Source: Pomacea canaliculata
Lineage: Eukaryota; Mollusca; Gastropoda; Architaenioglossa; Ampullariidae
NCBI RefSeq assembly: GCF_003073045.1
Contig: NC_037599.1
Span: 18,976,555-19,040,554, forward strand
Reading direction: 5' to 3'
DNA length: 64,000 nucleotides
Shown here: one piece after another, positions 18,600 to 45,500 of the stretch
Numbering within the stretch: position 1 is the stretch's first letter
Layout of the letters: each line of letters opens with the position of its first letter
Notes under the pieces: model-generated
Told to the model about the DNA's origin: nothing
Databases searched by the model: none
What the model saw: only the letters and a program-made list of their open reading frames with translations
Position numbers and translations under genes: made by a program

Positions 18600-21540
18600 T
18601 ACATCAAGTTACTTTCACATGCTGTCTGAAAAATATTTCTAGCACTTAACTACATGGTTTTTGTTACAAGCTCAGTGGAACAGCTGTAGGTGTGAAAAAA
18701 GACTAAAGAAAAATTAACAAATTTATACACCACCATGAAAATTAGGAACGAATGGATTACCTTTTCTTGGTGGTGTTTTGCGAAATAGGCCAAATTGATT
18801 TTTGGGGATCTTTTCATGGTGAATCCAATCGCTGTGTTGATTGGAAAACAATGCCCTTAAGAAATAAATTGATGATTTGTGTTAATTTTTTTTTTTTGGG
18901 GGGGGGGGTATTATCCTTATTTTATTAATTGCATTTGGACAGCTTTTCATTCCTTTTATGTTTTGTTGCCTGGATTTGCTGCAATAAACCTGTGCCATTG
19001 GCAGAGAGAATATACCAGCTGGACCATTTGATGGCACATAGTGGACTAATAATTTTTGAAAGCTGTGTGTTAGAGTGGGGGAATATAATAATAATTGTTT
19101 ATTAACACAACAAAGGGGAACTCAAGCTTACATTCATGAGGTGGCACAAGCATACATTTATCCTTGGGCATCTAATAAGCCTTGAAAAATTCATTCAAAT
19201 CATAACTACTCCGCCTCTCTCATACTATTTATCTTTGTCACAAATTTCTAGGTTAAGAAAAATATTATTTTTGAAGTATGAGCTTGTACATGTGTTTCAG
19301 TATTTTTTATCTGTGCTTTACAAAAGTCTGATCCATAGAATACTAGCTGTAGTATTGTTCATGAGAAGAAAGATGTCCTCCAGGAACGCTTATGCTGGAG
19401 ATGGGTTGTTAAAGATGTGGATCAGGCACAATGGGTTCAAATCTCAGCTTTGACACTTTGTTCTCTATGACAAGGAAATATGTAAAGCAGTAGCACTTAC
19501 AACTGCTTAAGGTTGTTTTTTTTTTAAAAAGGGTGTCGTAAACAGGATCTTTAAGCATTCTGAAGTTCTACTAACCAAGCAAGGGTTTTTAGCTTACCCT
19601 AATCAAGATAAAACTAGGACGTGTAAGTAGGGTGGGGAGGAGATGGGGTAAAAAAATCGGGGCCACCATGCCTTCTGGTAAAGCCGTTCATACAGTTAAA
19701 GAACAGAGCAGGATGAAGTAATAAATATGGTATATGGCAGAATGTGCTTCTTAACGTTTACGTAATGATTCACTGCAAAATTGTTCAGTGAATGACAAAT
19801 TGGTGTGAAAAAAATGCATGGAGGTAGGATTGCATTGATGGATTTGGTTTAATTTTTTTTTTTTAAGTGATACCACAAACTTGTATTACACCGTGCCAAC
19901 GTGCATGAATGGAGAACATCTTTTATTTGCGTGTATGTGATCCTGCGTTCATTTTGCGACTTGAGTACAGGTAGTCCTCAACTTACGACGTTGATCTGTT
20001 CTTGCGCGGCGTCGTAAACCGAATTTCGACTAAGTCGGATCATACATTCATACAGTACTGTACCATAATAACAGTACAGTACTGCAAACACTTAGCCTAT
20101 CCAAACACCTATCTTACACAGTACCATACATAATTATCAATAAACATAAGTACAGTAAAATATTGTTAGCACACTACGCTTTGTTATCACTGTCGCTTTC
20201 ATAGGAGCAGATCCTTTCACATGTTCAAGGATGCGATCTTTTCCTTGATAATCGTAGCGACAGTCGAACGACGAAGTCCTAATGACCTGCCAATTTCTGT
20301 TGCTGTTTCCCCCTTCTCAGATTGCCTTATGATATCCACTTTCACCTCCATGGTGATGGCCTTCCTTTTCTTTGATGCACTGACCTCGCAAGTCGGAATG
20401 AGCGTCGTTTAAAGCGTCGTAACCACGAAACGACGTAACTCGAGACCGTCGTAACCCGAGGACTACCTGTACTTTGAATTTTGCGGGTGCCCGATCCGTG
20501 CCGATACAATTTCCACCTCTGAAAGGGTAAATTAGACAAAAGAAACAATCAGTTAACTACCCCCACCCCCAAAAAAACAGCAAAGAGGGTGGATATATAT
20601 ATATAACAAATTATACTGATAAAGCAAATGAATGCAGACCACTAACAGAGCCAGCAACAAAAGACTGAAAGTCTATCCTGGAGATGTATAGTGAACGAAA
20701 CTAGGGAACACCAGCTGCTGTTAAAACGTTAAATACATCGCGTAAATAACTGAAATAAAATTATTTCTTTGGGCCTAGTCGTTTACGTATCATCGGTCAA
20801 CTGCAAGCCTTCCCCGCCTTTGTAATAGGCAATCTTCAATAACAATGTACTCCCATCCATCCTAAAAAACGTTTTATTTGGTAATCGGTACATTTTGCAA
20901 AATTAAATATTGTTGCTAGTTTTACTGACTAATCCAACTTCGATCGATCTGTCCGTAAATTATGGTTCTTTTCAATGAAAAGTCATTCTTCAGTTCACGT
21001 GTAACCTATTTTTTTTTTTTTTACATTTTCTTTTTAAAGCGTATCTTGACATCAAGCTGTGGCACCTTCGAGTCCCTTCATCTCGCCGCATCCTACGTGT
21101 GAGATAAACCGCGCTGAAGCTAACACGTACAAAAGATGTTTCGTTTCACATACATTTTGTGCTTTTTATCTGTTCTTGATTTGATAATTTAATAAAAGTT
21201 AAAAATATAGTTAAAATCTTTTATTTTATTATTTGAAGTGGTTTCATCTTTGCTATTCTGCAACATTTTTCCTAGAGGCCAGGACAATTTGTAGACAAAA
21301 TAATTCGTTCGGGTCCGATAACAAAAGAAACATCTGCACCGCCGGGTGTGAGACAATAATCGAAACTTTTGTTTGCTAGTCCTGAATGGCGTTCAGATCC
21401 TGAAGAGCTGAGGCTTGTGAATTTTTTTCTGATTTAATTGATTCTGACCATCGTGTATTTTGGATCACATAGTTATGATGATGAATAGATTTGTGTGACC
21501 GAGTGGATCTCAACCAGTCTCTCCCGCGCCATAGACTCAG
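18600..21540. other. Intergenic region between EIF2S1 and CARM1
   Basis: Both neighbours lie on the plus strand, so the last few hundred bases should contain the CARM1 promoter; GC content rises near 21060-21110 and just before 21548. Apart from the pogo/Tigger-like element at 19968-20469, no gene is seen. A GGTTCAAATCTC string near 19435 resembles a pol III B box, but no convincing A box or tRNA fold goes with it. Confidence 0.5.
19968..20469 (-). mobile_element. Non-autonomous pogo/Tigger-like DNA transposon with N-terminal transposase fragment
   Basis: The ends are inverted repeats: CAGGTAGTCCTCAACTTACG on the left and the complement of CGTAACCCGAGGACTACCTG on the right. Both sides are flanked by TA (19966-19967 and 20470-20471), the Tc1/mariner/pogo target duplication. 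On the minus strand, about 20210-20390 encodes a helix-turn-helix of the Tigger/CENP-B type, including KRKAITMEVKVDII and TATEIGRSLGLRRSTVATII. Only this DNA-binding part remains, with no DDE domain, so the copy is an internal-deletion derivative. A CAGTACTGTA-type palindromic patch lies at 20055-20085. Confidence 0.88.
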
Positions 21541-21547
21541 TGCTAAG

Positions 21548-35824
<14,277 letters not shown>

Positions 35825-36712
35825 TTACTGATTCTTCTGCATCGACTACCAGGACTAGAAACCACCTGAAGTAAAGCCAGGAGCTTAGGAAGTCCTGCTC
35901 ACCAGACTGTGTAATTATGCAACCTGGTACTAGCTTCCCTTATATGGAAACTCGTGACATGTGGCTTTCCTTGCGTCTTATGTTCAAAGATTATTTTGGA
36001 GACAGTGTTGGCAGTGATGACATACAGTCCTGGCTGACTTATTTTTGCCACTATGTGACAATGCTGCATTGGTCAATCAAGTGCCAAGAGATATATTGGA
36101 GGCTGTTGACAATGTACAAACAACAAAATAGCACCATCCGCTGCATACTTGGTTGAGTTTGGGAACTGTTGAAGCAGACCCTCTGCAGTCATGGAAAGGA
36201 CATGAGCAATCTTGGAAATTAATCCTAGTATCTCAGTAATTTGGGTAGAAATGTTGTCTTTGGCAACCATGGTATGATTTATCAGTTATTTAATGCCTTA
36301 GTAATTGGAATGTCTGACAAAGAAATTATAAATAGTATGGTAGTTGGTGTTTTGCAAAAATGGTGTCCTACGGGAGGTGGTCACTTTTGGTCTGCTTAAT
36401 AAACTTGTAGGAGGAAAGGTATTTTGCTCATAGATGTCAATTGCTAGAATGTTCGTTAAACAGAGGAATGTCCTGCCGCTGAAAGAATTTTCTCTTTGCT
36501 TTTGCAAAGTTGCAATGCAGATTTTTCTGCAATTGATTGTGCCACAAGGTTTAGCAGATAGTGTACCATGAATGGTTGGGCTGATGATGTAAGATACCTA
36601 ACCATACCCAGGATTTTTTTACTTTTTTTCCCCCGGTAATTGTGGATAAGTAGGTAGAAACTGATCATGGCATTAAAACTGGATCAGTCATTGTATTCTG
36701 ACCCAGTTCTAA

Positions 36713-36718
36713 AATAAA
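36713..36718 (+). terminator. Likely polyadenylation signal of CARM1
   Basis: AATAAA about 890 bases after the CARM1 stop, the clearest hexamer before the convergent MED8 gene. The stretch 35825-36712 would then be 3' UTR and shows no coding signal. Confidence 0.5.
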
Positions 36719-37638
36719 AGCATTTGTTTATATGTTGTGACAACATTTGGTTCTTGTCTGTGCTGCATGGTGTAACTAATTAATGCACATGGCCCATGAA
36801 CCACACAAAATTTGCCCCCCACCCTCCCAACCTTTTTTTGTTTGGTGGTGGTTTTTTTTTCACAATGTCCTGCTTGTCTGAGAGAACATATATATGCGGA
36901 CCACCAGCATGTTGATGAAAGCATTGAACTAGTTTTTCAGTTTTTACAAAAGGTGACAAAGTTGGAGCCTTGGCTATTGCAGTCATTGAAATTTTACTGA
37001 TCCATGGTAGAAGGGCTGTAGGTTTGTACATTTGACATCAGATCAGAAGTTGCTGGTTTTGAGGCTTGCCTAAGACATGGGGAGGGAAGTGGGGGTAACC
37101 TGCCAACACAAAATTTTTGGATACTTAACAAAAGTTTTGGCCTCAAAACTACTAAACCATTTACTACCCTTTACTTAACTGCGAGACCCTTACCTAATCA
37201 CAAAATGCATTAACCTGGGCGCATGTGTACATTTCATTGAAAGACTGCTTGATTCAATAGTTACCAGTTTGTGGTGCAGAAAATGGGAGGTAAAGGTAAA
37301 TCACCTGGTTAATGAAAGCTGCCCACCAAACGTGTTGTGCTCCACACATAAAATATTGTCCTGCAGTGTCCATGCAAAACTAAATTTCACAAGATGGCCA
37401 AGTCAGACATTTTGACAAATGACTGCTCTCCCAATCACACGTGAGCTGTTGTGCTTTCTAGGCTGAAAAGCTCAGGCAGTCTGAACCCACTAAGCATCAC
37501 CATGAACCTATTCAGCTAACAACTTTTTTTTATTTTTCTTTCTTCAGACACCACAAATTTAAAGACAATATTCATATCAATAGAGAAAGTCTTTTGGACT
37601 AAATATCCACAACATTGCCAAATTAAGTAAAAATACTG
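36719..37638. other. Intergenic region between the convergent CARM1 and MED8 3' ends
   Basis: No exon or recognised repeat. TTTATT at 37529-37534 (AATAAA on the minus strand) could serve as the MED8 polyadenylation signal, about 105 bases after its stop. Confidence 0.4.
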
Positions 37639-40600
37639 TCAAGGCCTTTGGTAGGGATGAGAGGAGCTGGCAGCCTTGATGTTAGTCTTGATAGTGCTTG
37701 GTGCTTTTCCTATACTGCCACCTGTAAAAAAGAAAACCAGGAAAAAAGAATTTCCACAAAAAACCCCACCTGATAGAAACAATACTTTGCTAAAGTGTAT
37801 GCAGGTAACATTTTAAAAATCATGTCACGACAGCAGAGATACCTTCTGAGAAATGTGCTGTTAAATAATTACATGTGCATGAGATCCTACATTGGCCGAA
37901 ATGTCACCATGCGGTATGCAACTGTAATTTTATGGAACTGCCATGCATGCAGACTACTGCTAACCAAAGTGTCCTTACAAGGTGTATAACTAGATGCCAT
38001 TTTAAGCCACCATGGTTTACATGCCACCATCTCAACTTGGTGAATTTTCATGACACATCAGCACAGTTAAAGGCTAATTATGTGATCGAGTAGTTGTCAA
38101 GAAGACTCCTTTAACGGTGCACAATGCAGCTCTTGGCACCTTGCTTTTATGGTGCATACTACAATTATCTCAATCCCTCACAGTCAATAATCATCAGCAA
38201 ACCTGGCTTTGGCATCTGAGACTGCTGCAAGGAAGATGGCATCTGTCCCTGTTGCTGTGGTTGCTGCTGCTGCTGCATCTGTGGTTCAGGACGACGTAAA
38301 CGCATACCTTTGGTGATTGCGGCCACTAGGTTTGTTGTCTCCTGGGATAAGGAGGTCTGTGGCTGATTGCCTTTTTGATCTAATTTGAAAAGACAATGGT
38401 TCCTTATTTTAAATGAAGGTCAGAGTGAATATACCAATGCTGCAATTTGAAACATTTTGAGCTGCTTTATACAGTAACAACATAACTGCACATACTTGAA
38501 TCATTCTCCCACTCTTCTTTTGCTGAGTTGATTATATCTAGAAGATTACTTGTTGTCTTGTTCAGTGAGTTAAGCTGCTTCTGGAAAATCAAAATTTTAT
38601 AGGACATAAAAAAAAATCTTTATACATAGTAACAGATGCAACCATTAAACACTCCATAACTGATCCTACATGAAATCTAGCTATGATAGATACACCTTTG
38701 CTGTGCCATGTGGAAACAATATTCAATACAAAATGTTACAAAATAAACAGAAATTAACAATAATTTTTAAAATTGCCATACTTTAAAATGTTAAAAAATA
38801 CTATTCAGTTGTATTGTATACATGCCACCATCCTTAAAACTATGACCTTAGCATGACTAAAAGCAACAGGTCCCACATACTGTTGCAGTTTCCATCGAAA
38901 TGTTGCCAGCCTTCGCAGCAATAGCTTGAATTTTTTCTTCTACTTCTGGTTCAGGTTTTGTGCGCAAGTAATCAGGAACCAAGTCATGGTTGCAAGAAAG
39001 TACACGACCTTCTGTTAGTTTCTGCAAATAAATGATTCATTTTTAAACAGCTAATGCTTATATGGTATATGACAAATGTATCAGGCATTATGGCAAATTT
39101 ACTTAAAGGAAACATTTCAAAATAACAGCTTCATTTAAATGACAGATACTACCATTCAAGGGCCATAAGTATAAAACAGCTAATTGTACTCCAAGGTCAA
39201 CATTGCTGGCTCTCGTATTTGGAAACAGGTGCACACCCAAAAGGTGTTAATCTAAGGGCTTAGGTTTTGGGTTGGAGATGAAGAAAACCTGAGGATACCA
39301 TGTAACTCTGATTTCTAAATGTGGCCCTTGAACTCCGAATACCAAAAAATCATCCACTTAAAACTTTATTTAGAACTCAGATCTAAGGTAATAAAACTTG
39401 CTTCAGCTCACCCTTAAGTTTAAGTTCCACAAATACTAATGGTATTTAAACACTGAAGGAAGTATGCATGCATAGACTTCTGCATTTATATAAAAACTAT
39501 TTAAGTACCTCAAGATGTGGGTCTGGATCCTGCGACAAAAGAATGGGAAACAGAACATAGTTCTTCAATGATGGCATTTTGTCTCCACGCAAAAACTGCT
39601 TCAGTGATGTAAGCTGTCCTGATAAAAGTGCATAGTTGTCCAGTGCAGATGGCCTGAGAAGCAAATACAACTGATATAGAAGCCTTCTGGCAGAAATGAA
39701 ATACTATGGCTAGTTTTTTTTAAAAAAAAAAAAAAGACAACACAATAAAAAAAAAATTAACCAACCCAAAATTTTAAAAGAGTACAAATAATATTGACTA
39801 AAAATAAAAACCCTTACATTATGACTCTGTACCATATCACAACAGAGATGTACTATATCATCAATCCCTTCAGAGGAAAATTATCAAGAACAAAGAGCAT
39901 AAGGTGAGTAGCTCTTTTTCAGTATTTCCCATGCATCCCATATAATCCACCAGACGCACCACAGTGTCAACTAGCCAAGGTGTGTGTATATATATTGTAC
40001 CCATAACATCCTTGACAAAAGATCCTCTACTGAGACAAGGGAAGAACTACCAGATGCAAGAGCAATACTAGCATGCTGATCAATCTTGCCAGTGCCATGC
40101 TGTTAGACTTTTGAGAGAGACATAGGGACATGGGGCCTTTAACCCAGGGGCAGCAGCATTATTACTTGGCCAAAGACCAAGAGTGTGCATGCATAACCTA
40201 TAACCCCATCAGAGCTATTAGTTTCTGAAGCACTTACATTACAGACCAGAATTCAAGCTCACTCATAGGATCATTTAGAACTCCTTTCCCCCCAACCTAG
40301 TTCTGTGTTGAACATTAAATATAACCCTGTCTTGATATGATTTTACAAGCACTGATACTGAACACTAGTGTGATATTCAGACTTTACAACTTGAGGTGTT
40401 TCCGAAGAATGATTCTACTGATATGAACATTTAGTAGTTTATAAGGATATTTCTGCTTGTTGATTTTGTTGTGCTGCTGGGATAGATCAAGCCTTTTGTG
40501 TGTTGATACTCCTGACATAGATTCTGTGATAATTTTTTGTTAAAGTGTTGGGATTGGTATCACTAGTGTAAGGCACAATATCAGATTAATAACAGAAGAT

Positions 40601-41614
40601 TTGTTTTTTTCCTTTGTTTTGAATATAATTTTGCATAATATGCTGGACAGGGAAGCCTTGGACAAAATCTTGTTTTATGTTGTGAATAAAAGAGCATACG
40701 TCAGACCGTGTGGTTGAGACATTATGAATGCACAGTAAATCCTAGTTCTATTGCTGTTAGTCACTTTCACCTGACTGGCTGTGGGGTACCCGGATAATCT
40801 TAGAACCACCTTTTGCCATCTCTCTTGGTTCCCACCCACTCTTTCACCCCCAATTGCCTGGATCTGGTCATCGTCACTTAGTACATTCTAGTGAATAATT
40901 ATCTATCTTTTGCATTTATACAAAAGTACAGCAGTAAAAGAACTGAAGAAACAACACCTTTTCAATTAACAAACTCTTACCAGGTTAATGTTTCATATTC
41001 TGTCTCGAGTTTCGCCAGAAAGATGTAATCTGGTTTTTCAGGTCCTGGACCTTAGCGATCAACCCGTCAAGTGTTGTCTCCAGTTGTTTCTCCTCTTTCT
41101 GAATTCCCGAGATCAAAAAAAATTGTTAAATATGTCACCACAATCTAAGTTGAAAACTTAAAGAGCAACATCTACCTAATATTAAAATTTGTGTCATGCA
41201 AATCCTTTAACCGGACTGATCAGTTTTCTTGGAGCCACAAGCAAATCCAGGTCACAGATTCATGATCTACGATGACAAACATGGATCCTAAACATTCCAC
41301 AGAGTGTCAGCCTTCCCTGCCCTTTCTCTCTCTATATGTATATGCGTTGTATATGCGAAAAAAACGCCTTTCGTGCTTGAGCACTGCAAGTCATATTCAG
41401 TGCTTTGAAACATATTCAGCATATAGCTGCATTGCTGCTCTTAAGTAAAAGGTTCTAAGTTCTTCGTCAGTAACATAAATATTGCTTTAATGAAAGGATA
41501 ACAAAGATTAAAATAATCTCCATATATAATGAATATATCCTCTTTAATTGTTGCTCATTCTTCTTCCTGAGGATAACTACATTAACTTACAGACTGTGGT
41601 GCCTGAATGTTCAT
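37639..41614 (-). CDS. MED8: Mediator complex subunit 8 (7 exons; one-base frame break in exon 2)
   Basis: Head-module subunit of Mediator, which links activators to RNA polymerase II; nuclear. Exons, in gene order: 41591-41614, 40981-41098, 39509-39653, 38881-39021, 38496-38580, 38203-38379, 37639-37721. The product starts MNIQAPQS then KEEKQLETTLDGLIAKVQDL, as in MED8. Later segments read PSALDNYALLSGQL, LKNYVLFPILLSQDPDPHLE, VLSCNHDLVPDYLRTKPEPE and KQLNSLNKTTSNLLDIINSA. A Gln-rich stretch follows, and the end is IKTNIKAASSSHPYQRP, the family's C-terminal signature. Expected length is about 257 aa, near the human 268. Odd point: within exon 2 the frame shifts by one base near 41013-41023, between LKNQITSF and LAKLETEYETL. 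Exon phases on both sides demand one more base than is present. This is most likely an assembly or sequencing error, less likely an allele or decay. Gene identity is secure. Confidence 0.93.
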
Positions 41615-42565
41615 GTTTACAAGAAGCACGTATTTCAAAACCACAACTCTTCTCTGCCCGATGAGCGGAAGAACTGAGAGAAGCCGCGCATGTGCAGTCA
41701 ATACTTCATGTCAACCAATCAAAAATCCGCCATCTTTCTTTCGCTTGAAATTGTGATAGCCTTTCTCATTCAAATCCCTAGGTTTGTGGAGTTTGTTGTC
41801 ATCTGTACTTGCTGGTAGTAGGCCAGTTTCTTAACACTGTATTAGGTGACAGTTTTGATCTTAGATGTTTTAGTATTTATTGCCAGATTATCCTCGTTAA
41901 ACATTCTCTTCTTTGTTCTCATTGGTGGCCCGGCTGGGCAAATGATTGGGTGTACATGTCTGACCGATTTATTGGTCCAAAATGTTTGTTGGCAAACATG
42001 TGCTCTTATAACTTTCTTAAGCGGGATGTTTATAACTTATTAAGTATACTTCCGTGTTGTGATAAATAAACAGAGGTTTTATTTTCGGTCTGTACGCTAT
42101 CGTTTTCCCAATAAATCTTGCATCAGACAGGTCACCAATCTATAATATTGGTATGCAACTTCATGACAAATAAAGGCTTCCTTCTGGAACAGAACTTTTC
42201 GTAAATGAAAAAGATGGCAGATTTTGATTCGAATGTGTGTTCCCCACCCCACCTCAACTTTATATCAACAGCCTAAATGCAGCTTAAATGTCGGCGCCAG
42301 TTTTTTGCTTGCATTCAAAATAACATAGCTTTAATCAGTAAGCTTTTGAAAATAACATCTAATTCAGAAATCAGTGAGTATATTAATGGAGAGATATGGG
42401 ATGAGAGAGATGCACTTGAATGATGTGGAGAACTTGGTAACCGGACAAAAGAAGTGCTGAGCCTTCATTATAATAGTTAACTAGGTCATAAATTGCTGTT
42501 CAGATGATACAAACAAGAAATCTTTCATAAACATTCATTAAATCACATTTGTTTGTACTTTTCAG
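41615..42565. promoter_or_regulatory. Putative bidirectional MED8-NFYC promoter with CCAAT box and YY1 motif
   Basis: Less than 1 kb separates the two start codons, and the genes point away from each other. CCAAT lies at 41715-41719 within TCAACCAATC. CCGCCATCTT at 41727-41736 is a YY1-type site, reading AAGATGGCGG toward MED8. GC content is raised at about 41650-41740. An untranslated first exon of NFYC must also lie here or upstream, since its coding exon begins after an acceptor ending at 42565. The motif calls are direct; shared promoter use is inferred. Confidence 0.55.
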
Positions 42566-42574
42566 TAATAAAAA

Positions 42575-45500
42575 ATGGCAACCGATCAGGCTTTCAGTGC
42601 TGCTACTGGAGAGGCAACACAAATGCTTCAAGAGTTTTGGCCAACAGTTATTCAGCAGATACGTAGCCTTACCAATGTAAGTGATCATACTACAAAAAAA
42701 AAAAAGTCTTGCCTAAGGGCAGCTTAGAATACTTCCTGTGGGAATGAGGAGACTTAGCAGCATCTTCTCATGCTGGCATAATTTTAAGCTATATTTTTTA
42801 ATGCATCTCAGATCTGTAATATGAACTTAATAAGAAATTATTACATCACACTTTGCCTTCTTTCAATTCAGAGATGTAATGGATAACTAATGGTGATGAT
42901 AAATTTATTTATGACCTAATAAGTGTACTGACTAAAGTATTCGTATAAATGATAGTTACTGGATTTATGCTTATACGTAGTGATATGTTTTAACTGTTCA
43001 TTAATTAATCATTCAGTAATCAATTATAATTCAATATATGCGTTAGTCAACTACTTCGTTGCAAAAAAGCGGATCCAAACCTTAATGTACGGACAACGGA
43101 CATTCTCCCTCTGTGCTGCTAAGGGACTCCAAGGCTACATTTAAACGCTCTCTGAAAACATATCTGTTCACTAAATACTATCCCTGAATTACTATTCTTA
43201 ACCCCTTGGCAATATTGTCTGTCATGCTAATCATCATGTAATGACTCCATCTCACACTGTTTATTGTATCTACATCCCTTCATATCTTCATCCGTTGCTT
43301 TGCGTTCTACTCTTGTATCTCATCTGTATGTAGTTCAGTGTGCCTGTTATGGACATCACTGTCCACTGGCTGTTATTTTTCATTTATCAGTATCGATCTG
43401 CACAGAGAATGCAATCTGTCTTGATCGTGATGCTGCCCTTTATAAGTTACCATTATTATTATTTTTAAGTATTTAAAAATATATAGACATCAAAATAAAT
43501 GATGTCCCGTTTCTTTTGTACTGAAATTAATTTTCCTAGAGAGTGTTCATTGTAAAGGGGCAAATTCTATTTTCTGTTTTTACACTGATAATCTATGCAT
43601 TTGTTTTCTCTTTTTCTGAGATGGGAAAATGAGGCTGTGGCCATAGATATAAGATGTTTTTCTTTTCCAGGATAATTTCAAGAATCAGGAGTTGCCACTT
43701 GCAAGAATTAAAAAAATAATGAAACTTGATGAAGATGTGAAGGTGAGTAATAGCTATTAAATGCTATGTCTTCCAAAAATTACAATCAGTCTTTTTTCCT
43801 TTGCTTTTCTCTAAATGACAATACTGAAAGATGTCGCAGAACATACAATATAGAAAAACACAAGCGTCCTTCCTGATCCAGAAAATAGAAAGTGAGATGG
43901 GAAAAAATATATATATATAATTTTTTTAACCTAGATGATAAGTGCAGAGGCTCCCGTCCTGTTTGCTAAGGCAGCAGAGATTTTTGTGAGTGAACTTTCC
44001 TTGAGGGCATGGATTCATACAGAGGACAACAAACGAAGAACATTGCAGGTAAAATCTGCTCATCTTCCTTTTGCAAAATTATGATACTCTCAATCCTTGT
44101 TACTTGGATACTCTTTACCAGGGGTGCCCAACCTACAGCCAGCAGGCCACATCCGGCCTGCAAAGGAGCCTCATCCGACCCTCTCATTTTAGCCAGACAC
44201 AATATAATTTTATTTTTAACATCATGCTTCTGGCAAAACCACCATGTTCTGGCCCAAGAGATTTTATATCATGTCCAGTTCAACCCTCAAGCGAAAAAAG
44301 GTTGGGCACCACTGCTCTGTATGTTTTTATATTTGTCTTTTTTTGTCATCGTAACTGTTTATTCTTCGGTTGTTAACATATTGTTTGCTTGTTCCTCTAT
44401 CCCATTGTATGTTGCCCATATCTCGTTCTTCTCCTTAAGCACTAAGAGCATGCTCCTTAGGAGTGTGAGTATGTGCTATACAAATTTTGCATTTATTATT
44501 ATTATATAGTAAAACAAGCCTTTTCTGTTTTTGTTTTAACAATTTTGAGATAAGTTCTTTTTACAGTGGGGAAGTGTTGCTATCAAATATTTTCTGATTA
44601 GTAATGAGCTTTTTTGTAATTAGGTTAGCAATTATCTAATGTTATTTTTCAGTTGCTATAATGATCAGTATTTTTTGGAAATCTTCTCTTTAAGAAGGCA
44701 TTTCTCATATGGATGAAAATTGTTGCCTTAAATTGGTTTGTCTTTACAGAGAAATGACATTGCTATGGCAATTTCCAAGTTTGATCAGTTTGACTTTCTT
44801 ATTGACATTGTACCACGAGATGAACTGAAACCAGCCAAGCGACAGGTTTGTGACATAATAATAAATACTGATCATTTGTAGAGTACCTTTCCCTACCGTC
44901 AAAGGTGAGCTTAAAGTGCTTAACATGCATACATACAAAGGTGCACGTATGTACACACACTCACACACGCAAGGTTGAGAAAACAGAAATACATAGAGAA
45001 AACTATAGTTGGTTAGGCCTATAAACAGGTGTAAAGCTGTCATGTCGAGAGAGAGGTATGCTGGTACTGAGAACATTGTCAGATAACAAATGAGTAATTG
45101 AGTAATTTCATATTCTGTGAACATGTCATCTGTTTTTATCTATCAAGAATTTTTTATGTGTTGGTATATTAAAAATAACAAGTTTATGTTCCATCCTTGT
45201 GTTTTCAATGAACAAAAATGTCTGTTCCTATAGGAAGAGACTGTTCGAACCTCAGCCTCTCTGCCAGACCAGATCCAGTACTATCTCCAGCTTGCTCAGC
45301 AGCAAACACAGCAGCAGCAGCAGCAGCAGCAACAGGTGCAGCAGCAGCAGCAGCAGCAGCAGGTTACACAGGTTCAGCAGGTGCCACAACAAGTACAGGT
45401 CCAGCAGTCAGTGCAGGTACAACCGCAGGTAGTGACCCAGACTGCACAGCCTGTGCAGCAGATTGTTTCACAAGCAACACCTGTTCAACAAACTGCCACA

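Noticed and set aside
19420-19450. Possible tRNA gene or SINE head (GGTTCAAATCTC, B-box-like)
   Set aside because: No matching A box or cloverleaf could be drawn around it.
41809-42069. Open frame between MED8 and NFYC
   Set aside because: No family match and it lies in the promoter/5' UTR region; likely chance.
44009-44509. 166-codon plus-strand open frame overlapping NFYC exon 3
   Set aside because: It is an out-of-frame read through the exon, the LINE tail and the hAT-like element.
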